From the NCBI GenBank assembly GCA_026018925.1, contig JAKSZU010000012.1, positions 32,482,055 to 32,546,054 of the forward strand: 64,000 nucleotides of DNA. The letters are read 5' to 3'. The notes under the pieces are model-generated. The model was not told the origin of the DNA. It saw only the letters and a list, made by a program, of their open reading frames with translations, and did not search any database. This document shows positions 13,116-24,029 of this stretch, in pieces. The position numbers were made by a program, and so were the translations under genes. The stretch's first letter is position 1, and each line of letters begins with the position of its first letter. The stretch comes from Tupaia tana (Eukaryota > Chordata > Mammalia > Scandentia > Tupaiidae).

Positions 13116-13919
13116 AGGTGTTGGAAAAAGGAAGAGCATAACATTGTTTGTCTCCCATTTTGCCATATGGAGAAACAAGTGGGCAACCCTGGCCCAAAGT
13201 CTGAGGGCCCCAGCCAACCCCTACATCCCACCCCCAGATTTGCTCACCCGCCTGGGGTCTGCCCCTACAGCCCTACACAGTCACATCCCACCCACTCTCC
13301 AGGTTCCCTCTGTGGTGGCCCACCCCTGATAGGAGGAAACCTCTCTTCCGTCTAAGTTCCCAACCACCAGGTCTGTTGTCACCTTAGCTGGGCCTTTCTT
13401 ATGGCTGTTTCACACCCCCATATTAGGCATGTACACAACTCTCAACCCCATCCCCCGCCTGGTGAACCAGCCTGAAGATGGAGCTTCCAAAATGGCCATA
13501 GAGTCAATGAGCAAGCGAAGGCATCTCTGCCATCCCTTGGGAGGAGAAAAAAGCCAGAACCAACAGTCCTGTCAGCTGGTGGATGGGAAGGGGACAGGGT
13601 CCGAGCCCGGCCTGCCCACGTGGGAGGCGGGGCTGGGCGCAGTCGGCCGGGTCCCAGCAACACGGAGTCAAGAGTGTTACACTACCTTGTCGGCCAGTGC
13701 GTCTCCTGGTCCATCTTCGCCTTTCCCAACACTTAGCTCTGACTGCTTGCACTTAGTATCTGACAGGCAAGCTAAGAGTCAGGCTGCATTATGGAGACCC
13801 CAGGGAAACTGCCGGCACCGCTCATCTTGTGCAGAGTGGCTCAAAGGGCAAAGGTTGGCTCCTTCACCTACTCAGCTGGGCCTCACCAAGGAAATAAGAT
13901 CAAGAAAGTGGTGTTCGTG

Positions 13920-16657
13920 TTTAGCATTTATTTATGATTGGAAAAACCGTTGGCTGGTTGGTTGGTTTTTCTGAGCAAGCACAGACCACAAGCACGTCAC
14001 AATCAATTGGCTATACAGGAATATTTTTGTCATTCTCTTACGAACAGCAGGAATGAGATAGCACCAAGAGAGGTGTGCGCTACGCGGTACATAGACAATC
14101 TGTGGTATGCAACAAAACCCAGGCCACAAAATCGTGATTAGACACTTCCTGTCTGCCTCGGGGTGGGGGTGGGGGTACTGTACGGCCCGAAGGGAGCACG
14201 TGGGGAACAGAAGCTGGGGGAGCCAGCGCACAGCTTGGGGGGCATTTCTGCAGGCAGGCCAGGCAGGCAGCGAGAAAGCTCCATCCCGGCTCTCCTGCCA
14301 GGAGAACCACGGGGACACGTTCAGAGATGCATAGGACAGGCATCGGAAGCTTGGTCACCTTCCGAAAGGCAATGCCAAGACACAGCTCGTGAGGCCCAAG
14401 TCAGTTCCATTCAGTGTTCAGGGTATGGATGGAGACCGGCCCAGTTTTATTTGTAAACAGTAGAAATCAAAGGAAGTTTTTTTGTTTTTTTTTTTTTTTT
14501 GATAGTGAAATGACACATTCAAAAGTCCAGGTGAACTACAAACAGGGTTTTCTCTGGCACGGGAAAGAAGGGGGCACTGATGGGCTGTACACGTCAGCTA
14601 AAGCCGCAGGCGGGCAGGGTAGGAAAGTCCGCGCCTGGGGCTGCGAGGTGCATGGAAAAGCCGGGGGGCCCTTACAGCAAAATACAATGTGGGCAGCACC
14701 TGCTTGACTCAGTCACAGGGATCGAGTCCTGTGCACCTTCTGGTGGTGGAGACAGATTTATTCATAGTGCCCGCCGGGGCTGGCACGGTGCCTGGCACGC
14801 AGGCACTCAGTGAGGATGTGGGGTGAACGGTTCCTGTGTGTGGCAAACTTGGTAGAGAAATCTAAGCTCTGGCTAACATCCACATGTCTGACCACGCCGG
14901 ATCGTGAGAGAACTAACACGCGTTGGAGAACTCTCTGGATACAGTCCAGACCACGTTGCTAGAGTTCCCTGCTTAATAGCTGGGATCTGTCCTGACACGC
15001 GTTTCCAGACGGGCATTCAGAATTTCTGATTTACAAGTGCAGAGGCTGGCTAAGGTTTCCTGCCTTCTTCAGTACTTCTCCTTCCTCACGTTCCACACCC
15101 TGAGATAGAGAGGAAGGCTGGGGAGAGCCTGGCCATGTGCTTCATCTCTGGTCTCCCTGTCCTGTGAGTACGGATGGCCTGCAGCACACATGAGGGAATT
15201 TCCGAGACTTCTCGGCCCCAAGGTGACAGATAAGAGACGTGGCTGCCTGAACAGCCAGAGTGAAAAGGCTGGTGGGTGGTGGCGGCTCTGCTCCCTCCAG
15301 ACCAGAGGACCCCCAGAGGCTTTTGCAGTGAGGAAAGTGACCTCGGCTCTTTGCCACTTCCACTACCAAGGAAAGGCAGGGTTGTGTCTATGCTGCCCGG
15401 CAGTTTCAGAATGCTGGGCACCGAGGGACTTCAGGGGCATGAGGAACCACGCGTGCTGTGAACAGACACGGCACAGTTACAAATACGCCTTCTCTGGTGG
15501 AGACTCTGGGTTCCCTCACTAGCACGGGGGTCCTTTCGTGACTCCCTGACGAGGTCCTGCAACACGACTCCAGCACAGCTAAGCTGGCTCTTGCCACCCC
15601 TGGGGACTTTGGCCACACGGACAGGCCACACAGAATATTCATCATCGAGGTCAAGATGCTTGCTCGTCATTCAGCAGGCACTCTCCCAGCCTGCAGGTGA
15701 GTCACAGAAATTCCGGAGACCTGGAGCTCAGCACCCCTGTCCCCCTGCAGGCCCAGCAGAGACACTCAGGTCAGGAGAGTAAATATCATCACACTTGCTA
15801 CTATGTCTATGTCCCACTCGGGTTTCTCAGAAATGGAAAGTCCCATTCTAAATACACAATCCCTACACCTCGAACTTTCTTCCTCAGTTACCTTTCACTA
15901 GTCGCTCTGCAAAACCAGCAGCCCCAGCCAGGTGGGCTCCTGAGGATGAACAGGGGAAAACTGAATCCTCTAGCATGAGCTCTTCCTAGGACACCTAGAA
16001 CGTACCTAAAACACCTACTCTCGCTTAACGCCCAGCCTGGTTTCCGTCCTCAGTGGCACGGCTGGTGCCCTCTCACGATTTCCAGCCCACTGATGGGAAA
16101 CTCAACACAGGCATGTATTTCTAACAGAAGATTCTATGACACGATTACTTAGACTTAACAGACACAACTCCATTTCATGGACATTAAGGCCAAGGTTGTT
16201 TTTCTTTCTAATATTTTCACAGAGTCCGTCGCTTGCTGAAGCTCAAGCTGGGCTTTTGTAGCACACAATTCTTCAAATTTTGCAAGAGAACACATTCACC
16301 TAACGTTCAAAATTAACCAGGGACACAGGCCTCAGGGAAGGTGGGAGGAGGCGGCCCTGGGACACTCCAAGCACTGCCAGGAGACCTGCCTGCAGCCCTG
16401 GGAGGCAGCCTGCCTTCCCATACGCATGCAGCAGCCGCCCGGACCAGGAGGGGGAGCGTCGCTTCCCGGTGTTCCAGGGGCCACGGGAGGAGTCATGCCA
16501 CTTAGTCCTCCGTGAACAAAACCAAACCAAAGAGCTCCTGGAACACTGAGGACCGAGGCAGATGAGAAGCCTCTAATTAATTTTGTGGCCTTTTTTTTGT
16601 TTGTTGGTTAAAAAAGAGGGGGAGGGGAGAATAAAAGGAAAGTGCAGTGAAATTTAC
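13920..16657 (-). promoter_or_regulatory. MAP6: Candidate 3' UTR of short (exon 3-terminated) MAP6 isoform
   Basis: If the exon 3 donor is skipped, translation ends at TAA 16654-16656 and the transcript continues into this block. Three AATAAA hexamers occur on the minus strand, at 14762-14757, 14451-14446 and 13932-13927; the last would mark an approximately 2.7 kb UTR. No SINE, LINE or LTR is recognised here. That fits exonic constraint, although young insertions are scarce for several kb beyond it as well. Short STOP isoforms lacking the C-terminal repeats are known; this particular UTR extent is inference. Confidence 0.45.
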
Positions 16658-16854
16658 TCTTTCGCCTCAGCCAGTTTATTGTTCATCTCTTTACTTTGCT
16701 CCTTTTCGTCAGGTTTGGCGGCACTGGGGCCCTCTGCACTCTTTTTCTTGGCGGTCTGGCCTGACACCACCTGCTTGTCTTTGGCCTTCCTCGGGGGCTT
16801 GTGGCTCGTGGAGGTCTTTTTTGGTTTAGAACTGTGAACACTAGGTTTCTCCAC
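16658..16854 (-). CDS. MAP6: MAP6 exon 3
   Basis: The exon gives 65 codons plus two bases. It is rich in Lys, Ser and Glu, starting VEKPSVHSSKPKKTS and ending MNNKLAEAK followed by GA, which pairs with the first G of exon 4 to make Glu. The acceptor has a clear pyrimidine tract ending gtgcag at 16855-16860. The donor is GA|GTAAAT (intron from 16657 downward), with A rather than G at the last exon base, so it looks weak. If the donor is not used, the frame reads Glu then TAA (16654-16656). Both spliced and unspliced products therefore share the same Glu, but the unspliced one ends there. That matches the known shorter MAP6/STOP isoforms that lack the C-terminal repeats. The protein segment is a basic, probably disordered linker following the Mn-type module of exon 2. 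Confidence 0.95.
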
Positions 16855-18900
16855 CTGCACAGAGAGACAGACAGACACACCGCAAATACAGAAACACAGA
16901 AGGGGAGGGGGTGAGAGAGTTTAGAGACAAGACATTAATTAAAGGGTGGTGGCAACGACAAAGTCGGACACGGACGGAGCATGCGCCGTATAAAGTGGTT
17001 GCAGGGACACACGGGCATTTGGCTTCTCCCGCCTCAACTCCCTGCTGAGTCATTCCGGCAACACTTTCTCCAGCCACATGGTCCCTTGCCCTGCCGGCCT
17101 CACCCCCAGACCACCCAGGCTGGACTGCAACTTTATCTGCACCCTCTGCTGCTCCATCCTGTGGGAAGATGATACCTTGATACCTTATTACCTTGTCCGA
17201 CTCAGACAAAGGCATGCAATTTGCTTAAGTCAATGTAATGTGAGAGGCGCTGTGGGTCACCTCCAGGCGGAGGCTCAGGGTCAGCCCATGCTCTTTTCCT
17301 GCACACAGAGACTGCTCAACACCCACAGTCCCCGACTGAAGCAGTGATGAGCTGCAGCCAACCCAGGCAGCATGTGCCAATCAGATGCAAGCCTTTGCTG
17401 GTCCTAGGTGTAGTCTGGGTGGCTTGTTATTGCAATAAGCTGGCCTGTCCCTGCCCTGTCTCTGGGATGGAGAGTAGCACGGTGAATTCACATGAAGTGT
17501 CCTCACTGAGAAGTTTTGGTTGGGAGAGCTCCAGTCTCAGCAAGCCCCCAGCACATCCCCCCACCCGCTCCTCATCTCTGCGTGGCTCCCTCCAGCAATT
17601 TCCTTAGAGCAGCTGACCCAAGCCCAGGCCCCTTCCTCTAGCCCTGTCCTCTCATTCTCAGGAGCTGGCCTTGCCTCCTCTTCCTCAGAAACTCTGGAGC
17701 CTGTGGGCATGACCCCTCAATAAGCCCCCATCCACCATTCCAGATGTATTCTCCCTTCATCCCCTTCCCTCCCCTCGTGTCTTCCAGCCCTTGTTCTGGG
17801 TCCCACCTTGTCTGTGGGTGGACGAAGCTGATACTGGGCCTCACTTGTGGCTCATTCATTGCCGAGGCCCAGTGGTTTCCAGCCCCCTGAGCTGTAAGGC
17901 AACTGGTCATCCTGGTTTGTCTGGAACTAGAGGCACCTAGAACATGGAACTTTCCTTGCTAACTGGAAACCTTCCGAGCAAACTAGGTTGGTTAGTTATC
18001 TTAACTATAAACTAGTCCTGGGTCGACAAGACTTTCGGACAAAAGCAGAGAAACGTATGTAGGCTCCAGAGCTATTCAGGTTCTTGGCAGGTGAGGCGGG
18101 GTAGTGTTCTAATAGGACACTTCCCAAACCCACTTTCACAAGTGGTTTATTAGAGTGACGGATCACTGGGAACACACCTCAAGTGTGTTCTGACAGTCTG
18201 AGAATTGGTGGCTGGTGTTTCCCAAGGGGAGAATGAGAGCAGGCTGGTCTTTTCAGGGACAGCGGGAAGGACACCAGGCACAGGGGCCTGCAGTACTGGG
18301 CCAGCCCTTTGGGGGCAGACACATAGCTATTTTAAGACAAGGGGATTTAGGACTTAGGTGAGATTTTTTTTTTTTTTTCTGCCATTTTTTTCCCCCTAGA
18401 TTTTTCAAAATCAGAAGGCAGTTCTCTGGAAATCTGCCAGCCATTAATCTGATTTTATGCTTTAGATACTGTTTCTTTTTAATGCTCCCTTTGAATTTAA
18501 CAAAGCCTCCTACTGAAGATGCCCCTGGGTCTCAGTGTGCTAAAAAGGAACGGGGGATAGCCAGCCCCATACTCTAGTAGTTAAAGGAGCTGGAGCCCAC
18601 ACAGCTATTATGGTTCAAATCCCAGCCCAGGTGTGGGTATGCATGTGCCCCAAATCCTGACAGGATGGAAGAATGAAGAAGGGATTGTGGTGGTGACCAT
18701 GCCCCGCTGAGGGGTGCCTTCTCACCCTCTTTCTCTGTTTCTCTCTGGTGAGTGCATGTGGCCTCTGGCAGTGAAAACAAACAAACAAACAAAAAGCAGA
18801 AAGGGAGAATTTTCAGGGGTCTTTGGGGCTGAGCCAGAGTTGGCAGCAGCTCTATCCCCTGCCAGGCCAGGCTGACCGATCCCCACCAGATGTGTCTCAC
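16855..18900 (-). other. MAP6: MAP6 intron 2
   Basis: The intron lies between the exon 2 donor (GTGAGA, 18900-18895) and the exon 3 acceptor. It contains one old SINE at 18553-18797 and a poly(T) run at 18365-18380. The remainder (16.87-18.55 kb) shows no repeat or gene that I recognise. Confidence 0.85.
18553..18797 (+). mobile_element. tRNA-derived SINE, family A, old subfamily
   Basis: An older variant with head gccagccccatactctagtag and body ccccaaatcctgacaggatg, unlike the younger ggaccagcag type. Ends in an (AAAC) tail. Located in MAP6 intron 2. Confidence 0.75.
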
Positions 18901-19114
18901 CTTTGGGGGTTCCTTGAAAGGCTCACTGTAGAGGCTGCGTATTCTTCTGCGGTCAGTGACCTTATTGTCAGCTGCCGTGGGCTTGTTGGTCTCCCCTTTG
19001 AACTGGGCGCTGTAGCTGGTCTCATGCACCATCTTATCATCTGGGGGCTTGTACTGGGGCTTGGCCTTTATGGGCTTCACAGGCTTGATGTCCGTCCACG
19101 CTCTGAATTCATTC
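18901..19114 (-). CDS. MAP6: MAP6 exon 2, Mn-type microtubule-binding module
   Basis: One base plus 71 codons. The protein opens with NEFRAWTDIKPVKPIKAKPQ and includes YKPPDDKMVHETSYSAQFKG; it ends LYSEPFKEPPK and joins VEKPSV of exon 3 in phase 0. The FRAWTDIKP...AKPQYKPPDDKM...TSYSAQFKG pattern is the Mn-type motif of MAP6, shared with related MAP6D1/SAXO proteins, which binds the microtubule lattice. The acceptor is ctgactaacag at 19115 upward; the donor is AAG|GTGAGA with the intron starting at 18900. The exon begins with a single base completing a codon of exon 1, which is outside this window. No frameshift or stop is present, so the gene looks functional here. Which numbered Mn module this is (probably the third) is recalled, not shown by the sequence. 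Confidence 0.95.
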
Positions 19115-19741
19115 CTGTTAGTCAGAGAGAGTGTCAGTGCTGTGAACACCACACACGGGCACAGCGCTCCAACTGGACTCGGGGCTGGGAGAGCCAGCGC
19201 TCCCTGTGTGCTCCCGGCAGGACCAAGGGCGCGGGAGAGGGTCTGCACCCTGCCCTCGGGAAGGTGCAAGGTTTCCTTCTTGCAGAGGTGACCCGGGTTG
19301 TGGCCACAGTCGTAGTGACTCGGAGAAAGAGCTCAGGCTCCCCGCTCCACACTGTGTGGTCACAGACAGGCTATTCTACAATAATCTACAATAATCGGGC
19401 TTGTTTCTCCAGTCTCTAAAGTGAAGCTGAGAAAATCCAACCCGTCCGTCATGCGTGAGTGTAACAAATATCAAATGCCCTCGGAGGGCGAGCTCAGAGT
19501 TTATGAAGTTAATGAAACAGCACTCTCGGCATACCGCCTGGTAAATCTGGCTTATCAACAAATGCTGATTCCCTCTCCCTTATTCATAATGAAGAAGCGT
19601 TGTTGTCCAGAATCCTTAATGACACATCCTCCTCTGAGTAGCAGAGGGCCTGCCTCTTATAGTGCTAGAACTTGATCAGTCTTAATCACTTCAGATGAAA
19701 AGCCTTGTGAAATGACTGCATATAGATCTTAAGGAAACAAA

Positions 19742-20013
19742 ATTTTTTTGGAGAGATTTTTGCCATAGGGCACATGCGCTCGCTGGAGAGACAGAGAGAG
19801 AAGAGAGAGAGAGAGAGCGAGGAATCACACCCCCCCCCCCCCCGAGGGAGGATGGCCACATTGCAATCCCTTCTTGTCTAGTCTCTTCTTGGGATTTGGG
19901 GCACTCATGCACATGTGCCTGGCATGAGTTTCAAGCCTCTAGGTCTGGGACTCAAACCATGGTCGGCCATGTGGGAGTTCGCTGACATAAACATTATGCC
20001 ATCTGCTGCTCCT
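19742..20013 (-). mobile_element. tRNA-derived SINE, family A
   Basis: Full-length antisense copy (gccatagggcacatgcgctc ... atggtcggccatgtgggagt). It contains a run of C at about 19830-19844. A probable short direct repeat (ggaaacaaa) flanks it. Confidence 0.85.
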
Positions 20014-20032
20014 GGAAACAAATATTTTTAAA

Positions 20033-20176
20033 AATAATTATTTATTTTATTTATTATTATTTTTCTTTTATTTGACCAGAGAGAGAGACAGAGCAAGCTG
20101 CCAGGTCAGGGACTAGAACTGTGGTCTGCCATGTGGGAGTCCAATGCCTCAACTGCCGCACCACCTGCTAGCCCCA
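20033..20176 (-). mobile_element. SINE family A, short form
   Basis: Antisense short form: the tRNA head joins directly to the CT-rich end, without the middle body (gaccagagagagagacagag ... tctgccatgtgggagtccaa). AT-rich tail on the left. Confidence 0.75.
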
Positions 20177-20644
20177 AGGGAAGAAAATGAACTGAGCAGA
20201 ATTTGGATACCACAACAAGGCCTCGCGTGGGCTATGACTGCGTGGGAGAGTCCACTTGCCTCGGCATCAGTGGCCGTTGGCCCTTACCCTGGAAGACTCT
20301 CTGTGTCAGTTCACGGCATTCCCTCTCATGGTTTCTAACCAGCTCCTTTTAATCTTTCAAAGGGCTGGAGAGAGGTGGCTGACAATGTTCAGAGCAGGGT
20401 AAAAAGTGTAGCTGCTAATGAAGGCTACAAAGGTCCCTCCTGTTCGCTAAATGCACAAGATTCAACGCCCGAGCTCGGTGTCCGGCTGGTTCTCATTTGG
20501 GGCACAAGAAGCTATCTGTGAGAGAGAAGTTAGTGTGTGAGTGTCTGAGATGTTTGTGTTTTACAAGGCCTTCTCACACTCTCACTGATGACTCCCTCCT
20601 CCAGGGCTCAGAGATGAGTGCCCCAAATAGGAGCCCACAGGGGC

Positions 20645-20820
20645 AGTAAGAGACCTTTCAATGGAGACCCGGCTTCTAGCCCCAACGCTGCCTCTGACAT
20701 CCGTAGTGTGGGCCTCCCCACACCGATCCTTAGTTCCCTCATTTGTAAAGTAAAACAACTTGGCCAGACAAGGTCCTCATAATGTCCTTTAGCTCAGGTG
20801 CTCTCTGAATTGGTAGAGCC
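20645..20820 (+). repeat. MIR SINE
   Basis: Motifs ttagttccctcatttgtaaa and the preceding cttctagccccaacgctgcc fit MIR. Confidence 0.5.
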
Positions 20821-20909
20821 TTTTGGTAACACCGAGTTACTTTCTGTCATTTGACCTCATCTCTGGACTTCTCTAGAGGAGATGGCAAACGTGAAGAGAG
20901 AGATCACGG

Positions 20910-21123
20910 TCTCCTTTTTTTTCCCCCATAGGGTGCATGAGTTCGCAAGAGAGAGACAGAGAGAGGGAAGGTGAGGAATCACTCCCCCAGGGAGATGGCC
21001 ACACCGTAATCCCTTCTCCTCCATTCTCCTCTCTGGCACATACACATACCCATGATTTGGGACTTGAACTGTGGTCGGCCACATGAAAATCCAGTGCCTC
21101 ACCACCACACCACTTGCTGACCT
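20910..21123 (-). mobile_element. tRNA-derived SINE, family A
   Basis: Antisense long form (ccccatagggtgcatgagtt ... aatcccttctcctccattct ... aactgtggtcggccacatga), moderately diverged. Confidence 0.8.
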
Positions 21124-21279
21124 CCGAGACCACTGTCGCTTAAGAGAGCCTCCCTTAAGCTTCACACTCACCACTCCAGTGCAGTCTGGGCCTCCACCTA
21201 CGTGCCCCCTCAATAACTCAGACTCAGTGTCCCTGGACACCATCATCTCTCCCCAACCAAATTGCCTCATTGCCCACCC

Positions 21280-21990
21280 TCACCCATTCATTCATGCACA
21301 AGTTGTTTCCTGAACTTTCCTGTTTATGACCAGACTGACAGAATGCTGAGTGCTGTAGGCTCTGAGCTCAGGGTGTGTGAGGCAGGGGGGTTGAGGCTCT
21401 TTCAGGACCAGAGGAAGCAGGAGGGAATGGGGAGCATGGAGGGGGGCTCCCACTCCAGCCTGGGACTCAGGAAGGAGTTTCTAGAGTAGAGCCAGAGAGG
21501 CTGCATTGCCAGGAGAAAGGGAAGTAATTCTAGGTAGACTGAGTAGCACACACAGAGACTCATGGGGACCTGTGACTGTGTGGGTGGCTGAGTTCACATT
21601 TGAAGGAGTAGGGCCAAGAGGCTGGACAGATCACAGAGGTCCTGGCAGCATGTGAAAGGCATGGGCCATTCTTGATTTCAAGCCAAGGACGAATATGGCC
21701 AGACTGGTGCTGGGAAGAGAACTTTGGCAGCCATGTGAATGGTGGACAAGGGGAGAGTGGAGGCCAGTGGCAGGCAGGGGGTGGTGGAGTGAGCCAGGGA
21801 AGTGAGCCCTGAACCAGGAGGCTGTAGTGGGGACAGGGACGAGGGCACTGAGTCACTAGAGAGAATGGACAAGACTTAAAAATAGACAAGCTGGAGAGAC
21901 AAGAGTCAGGGAAGAGACCAGGGTGATACAGGATGGGCTTGGGAGACAGTGCCACCTACCGTGATGGAGAAATGAGGAGGAAGACAGAAT
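21280..21990 (+). repeat. Unassigned mammalian repeat, copy 2
   Basis: Same family as at 10.4 kb: cccattcattcatgcacaag, ctgagtgctgtaggctctga, gaggtcctggcagcatgtga, catgtgaatggtggacaagg, in the same order and orientation. Confidence 0.5.
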
Positions 21991-22104
21991 TCAGAATGAG
22001 GACTAAGCCTCTCCTCAGTCCCTCAATAGCGTCTACCAACCCTGGCATCCAGGCCACTCTTGGCTCCTGCTTTTAACCTCCCTCCTCCCTTCTCCACCTT
22101 TTTA

Positions 22105-22305
22105 AAAGCGTAATAATTCTTTATTTAATTCTATTTATCATTATTATCATCTTCTAATTTGCTACAGGGCACACATGCTATTGAGAGAGAGAACAAAAGG
22201 GAAAGTGAGGAAGTGAGAAAGCAAGCTGCCAGATTCAGGACTCGAAACACAGTCAGCCAGGTGGGAGTCCATCACCACAACAACCACGTCACCTGCTGGC
22301 CCCCT
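22105..22305 (-). mobile_element. SINE family A, short form
   Basis: Antisense copy with tttgctacagggcacacatg, then gtgagaaagcaagctgccag and the tRNA head ending cacctgctggccc. The middle body is absent. Confidence 0.7.
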
Positions 22306-22984
22306 TTTCTACCTTCTTTAAGTGGTCAGTTGTGATCTGACTTCTGAACTATTTCAGCTCTGTACACAGACCCAGGCTGGCCCAGGGAACATCCAGGTTC
22401 TAGCTACCATTACCTTCTTCAAACTTTCACAGCCCAAGTCCTGTTAGGTGGACGGCTAACACTCGGGCTGGACCTCCCAGCAACAGACAGTAACAACCTG
22501 GGTTCTGAACACAAGATGGCAGGGACCTGGGATTCTCTGTTCCTACCCTCGCCTGCTTCCAGAATTAGGACCAAGACAGGTGTACGCTGTCCCTGAGCAC
22601 TGTTTCTGGGTCATCTCTTGCAAGCCAGCGTCTGCAGCCTTCCGCAACTCTGCACAGGCCCCTTGGGCTAGTGAGTGTCTCACTTGTGAGCAGTATCCAT
22701 GGGATGTATCCTCTGACCTTGAATGACTTTGGTATCTCGTCTTCATATGAGACCTTGTTAATGAGTCCCATAAAAAGCTCACTGTAATTATGACAGTGTT
22801 AGGTTTAAGCTCAAATCTCATTTCTTAGAACTTTGAACTCTGGGTAAAGTCTCTTCCCATCATATATAACAAGTAAACATAAGTCATAAAAAGAAAATTA
22901 GCTACCATTCATCAGTTGCATTTTATAAATGGAGGGATGTTTTGTTTTTGTTTTTTGTGTATTCTCTCTCATCCTTACAACCTT

Positions 22985-23110
22985 AAAAAAGAGATAGTAT
23001 TGCACCCCTTTTATAAAAGGCTCAGAGGGGTTCAGTGGCTTGCATGAGACCACACAGCTGGGGACTAGCAGAGCTGGGAACCGAGCTCAGGGCAGTCAAG
23101 CTGCACAGCC
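22985..23110 (+). repeat. MIR SINE
   Basis: ggctcagaggggttcagtgg, then agaccacacagctggggact and gagctgggaaccgagctca, matches MIR well. Confidence 0.65.
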
Positions 23111-23344
23111 TACGACCTTCCCACTCTGCTTTGGCAACATGGTCGAGCTGTGGTTGCTCATTCTGCTGTCACTGCAAGTGCTTGTTCAGGGTTCGGCCTG
23201 CCGTCTGCTATGCTGTGGAAGGCTTGACTGGCACAGACTGGCCTAGATATCCAGCCTGAGACTGGGTCACACCCAGAGTCTTGTGCCAGGAGTCCGTGGT
23301 CCCCTTAGCAAGGTCTCCCCTTCCTAAGCAGCCACATCTCTGCT

Positions 23345-23800
23345 TGGCCACTCATTCGTCCAGTCACTCAGCATTTGCCAAACCCCAGCCATGTACATGG
23401 CCAGTGGCCCACAGGGAGGAGTAAGCCGTGGTTGAGGTACCTATTGTTCAGTGAGTCAGGACTGGCCATGTGGGACCCTAAGGAAAGGCAGAAACAAGAA
23501 AAATGAAGCAAATGGGACAGAGCTCAGAGGGAACAAGGGAAAGAATGCTTAATATGGGTAGGGGCAAGGACTGGAGGAGCGACACTGAAGGGTGTAGACA
23601 GAGAAGTCAATGAAGGCCTTCATGAGCCAGTCTGAGTCCACCTGGCAGGTTCAGAGAGCAAACTGATCACAGTGGCTGTTCAGGAGGGTCTCAGAGGGAT
23701 GTACAGAGTGGCCATGAGGGGCAGGAGTGGAGCCAGCCTGTGTGGAGTCTGGAATGCCCTGTTTGGTGCAGGTGGTAGGCCTGGGCAGCAATTGAACTTT
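23345..23800 (+). repeat. Unassigned mammalian repeat, copy 3
   Basis: Diverged copy: ccactcattcgtccagtcac, ggacagagctcagagggaac, gtcaatgaaggccttcatga. Confidence 0.4.
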
Positions 23801-24029
23801 TCTGAGCAAAGCAGCACTGCTTCTCCCCTGACAGCCTCCTCCTCACAGCAGATGCCCAAATCTGACTACTCCTTAAAGCCCAGCTCGTTGTTCTTTTCCA
23901 GAAAACCCTTCCTGGATTATTCAGCCCACTGGTTCCCAACGTTGGCTCCTGGCCCACTGATGCACTGGCCAGCTTTGTGGTTACTATGATATGTAGTTTC
24001 ATGTCCTTCCTCAATTCTTTCATGAGTCC

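Larger units (their letters stand above)
1515..16657 (-). other. MAP6: MAP6 intron 3
   Basis: The intron runs between the exon 3 donor (GTAAAT at 16657 downward) and the exon 4 acceptor (ttgcag at 1520-1515). It holds three young SINE copies (4.15-4.4, 8.77-9.05 and 9.09-9.31 kb), scattered MIR and L2 relics, and a repeat-poor block at about 13.9-16.65 kb that may be alternative 3' UTR. No other coding exon is recognised on either strand. Confidence 0.85.
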
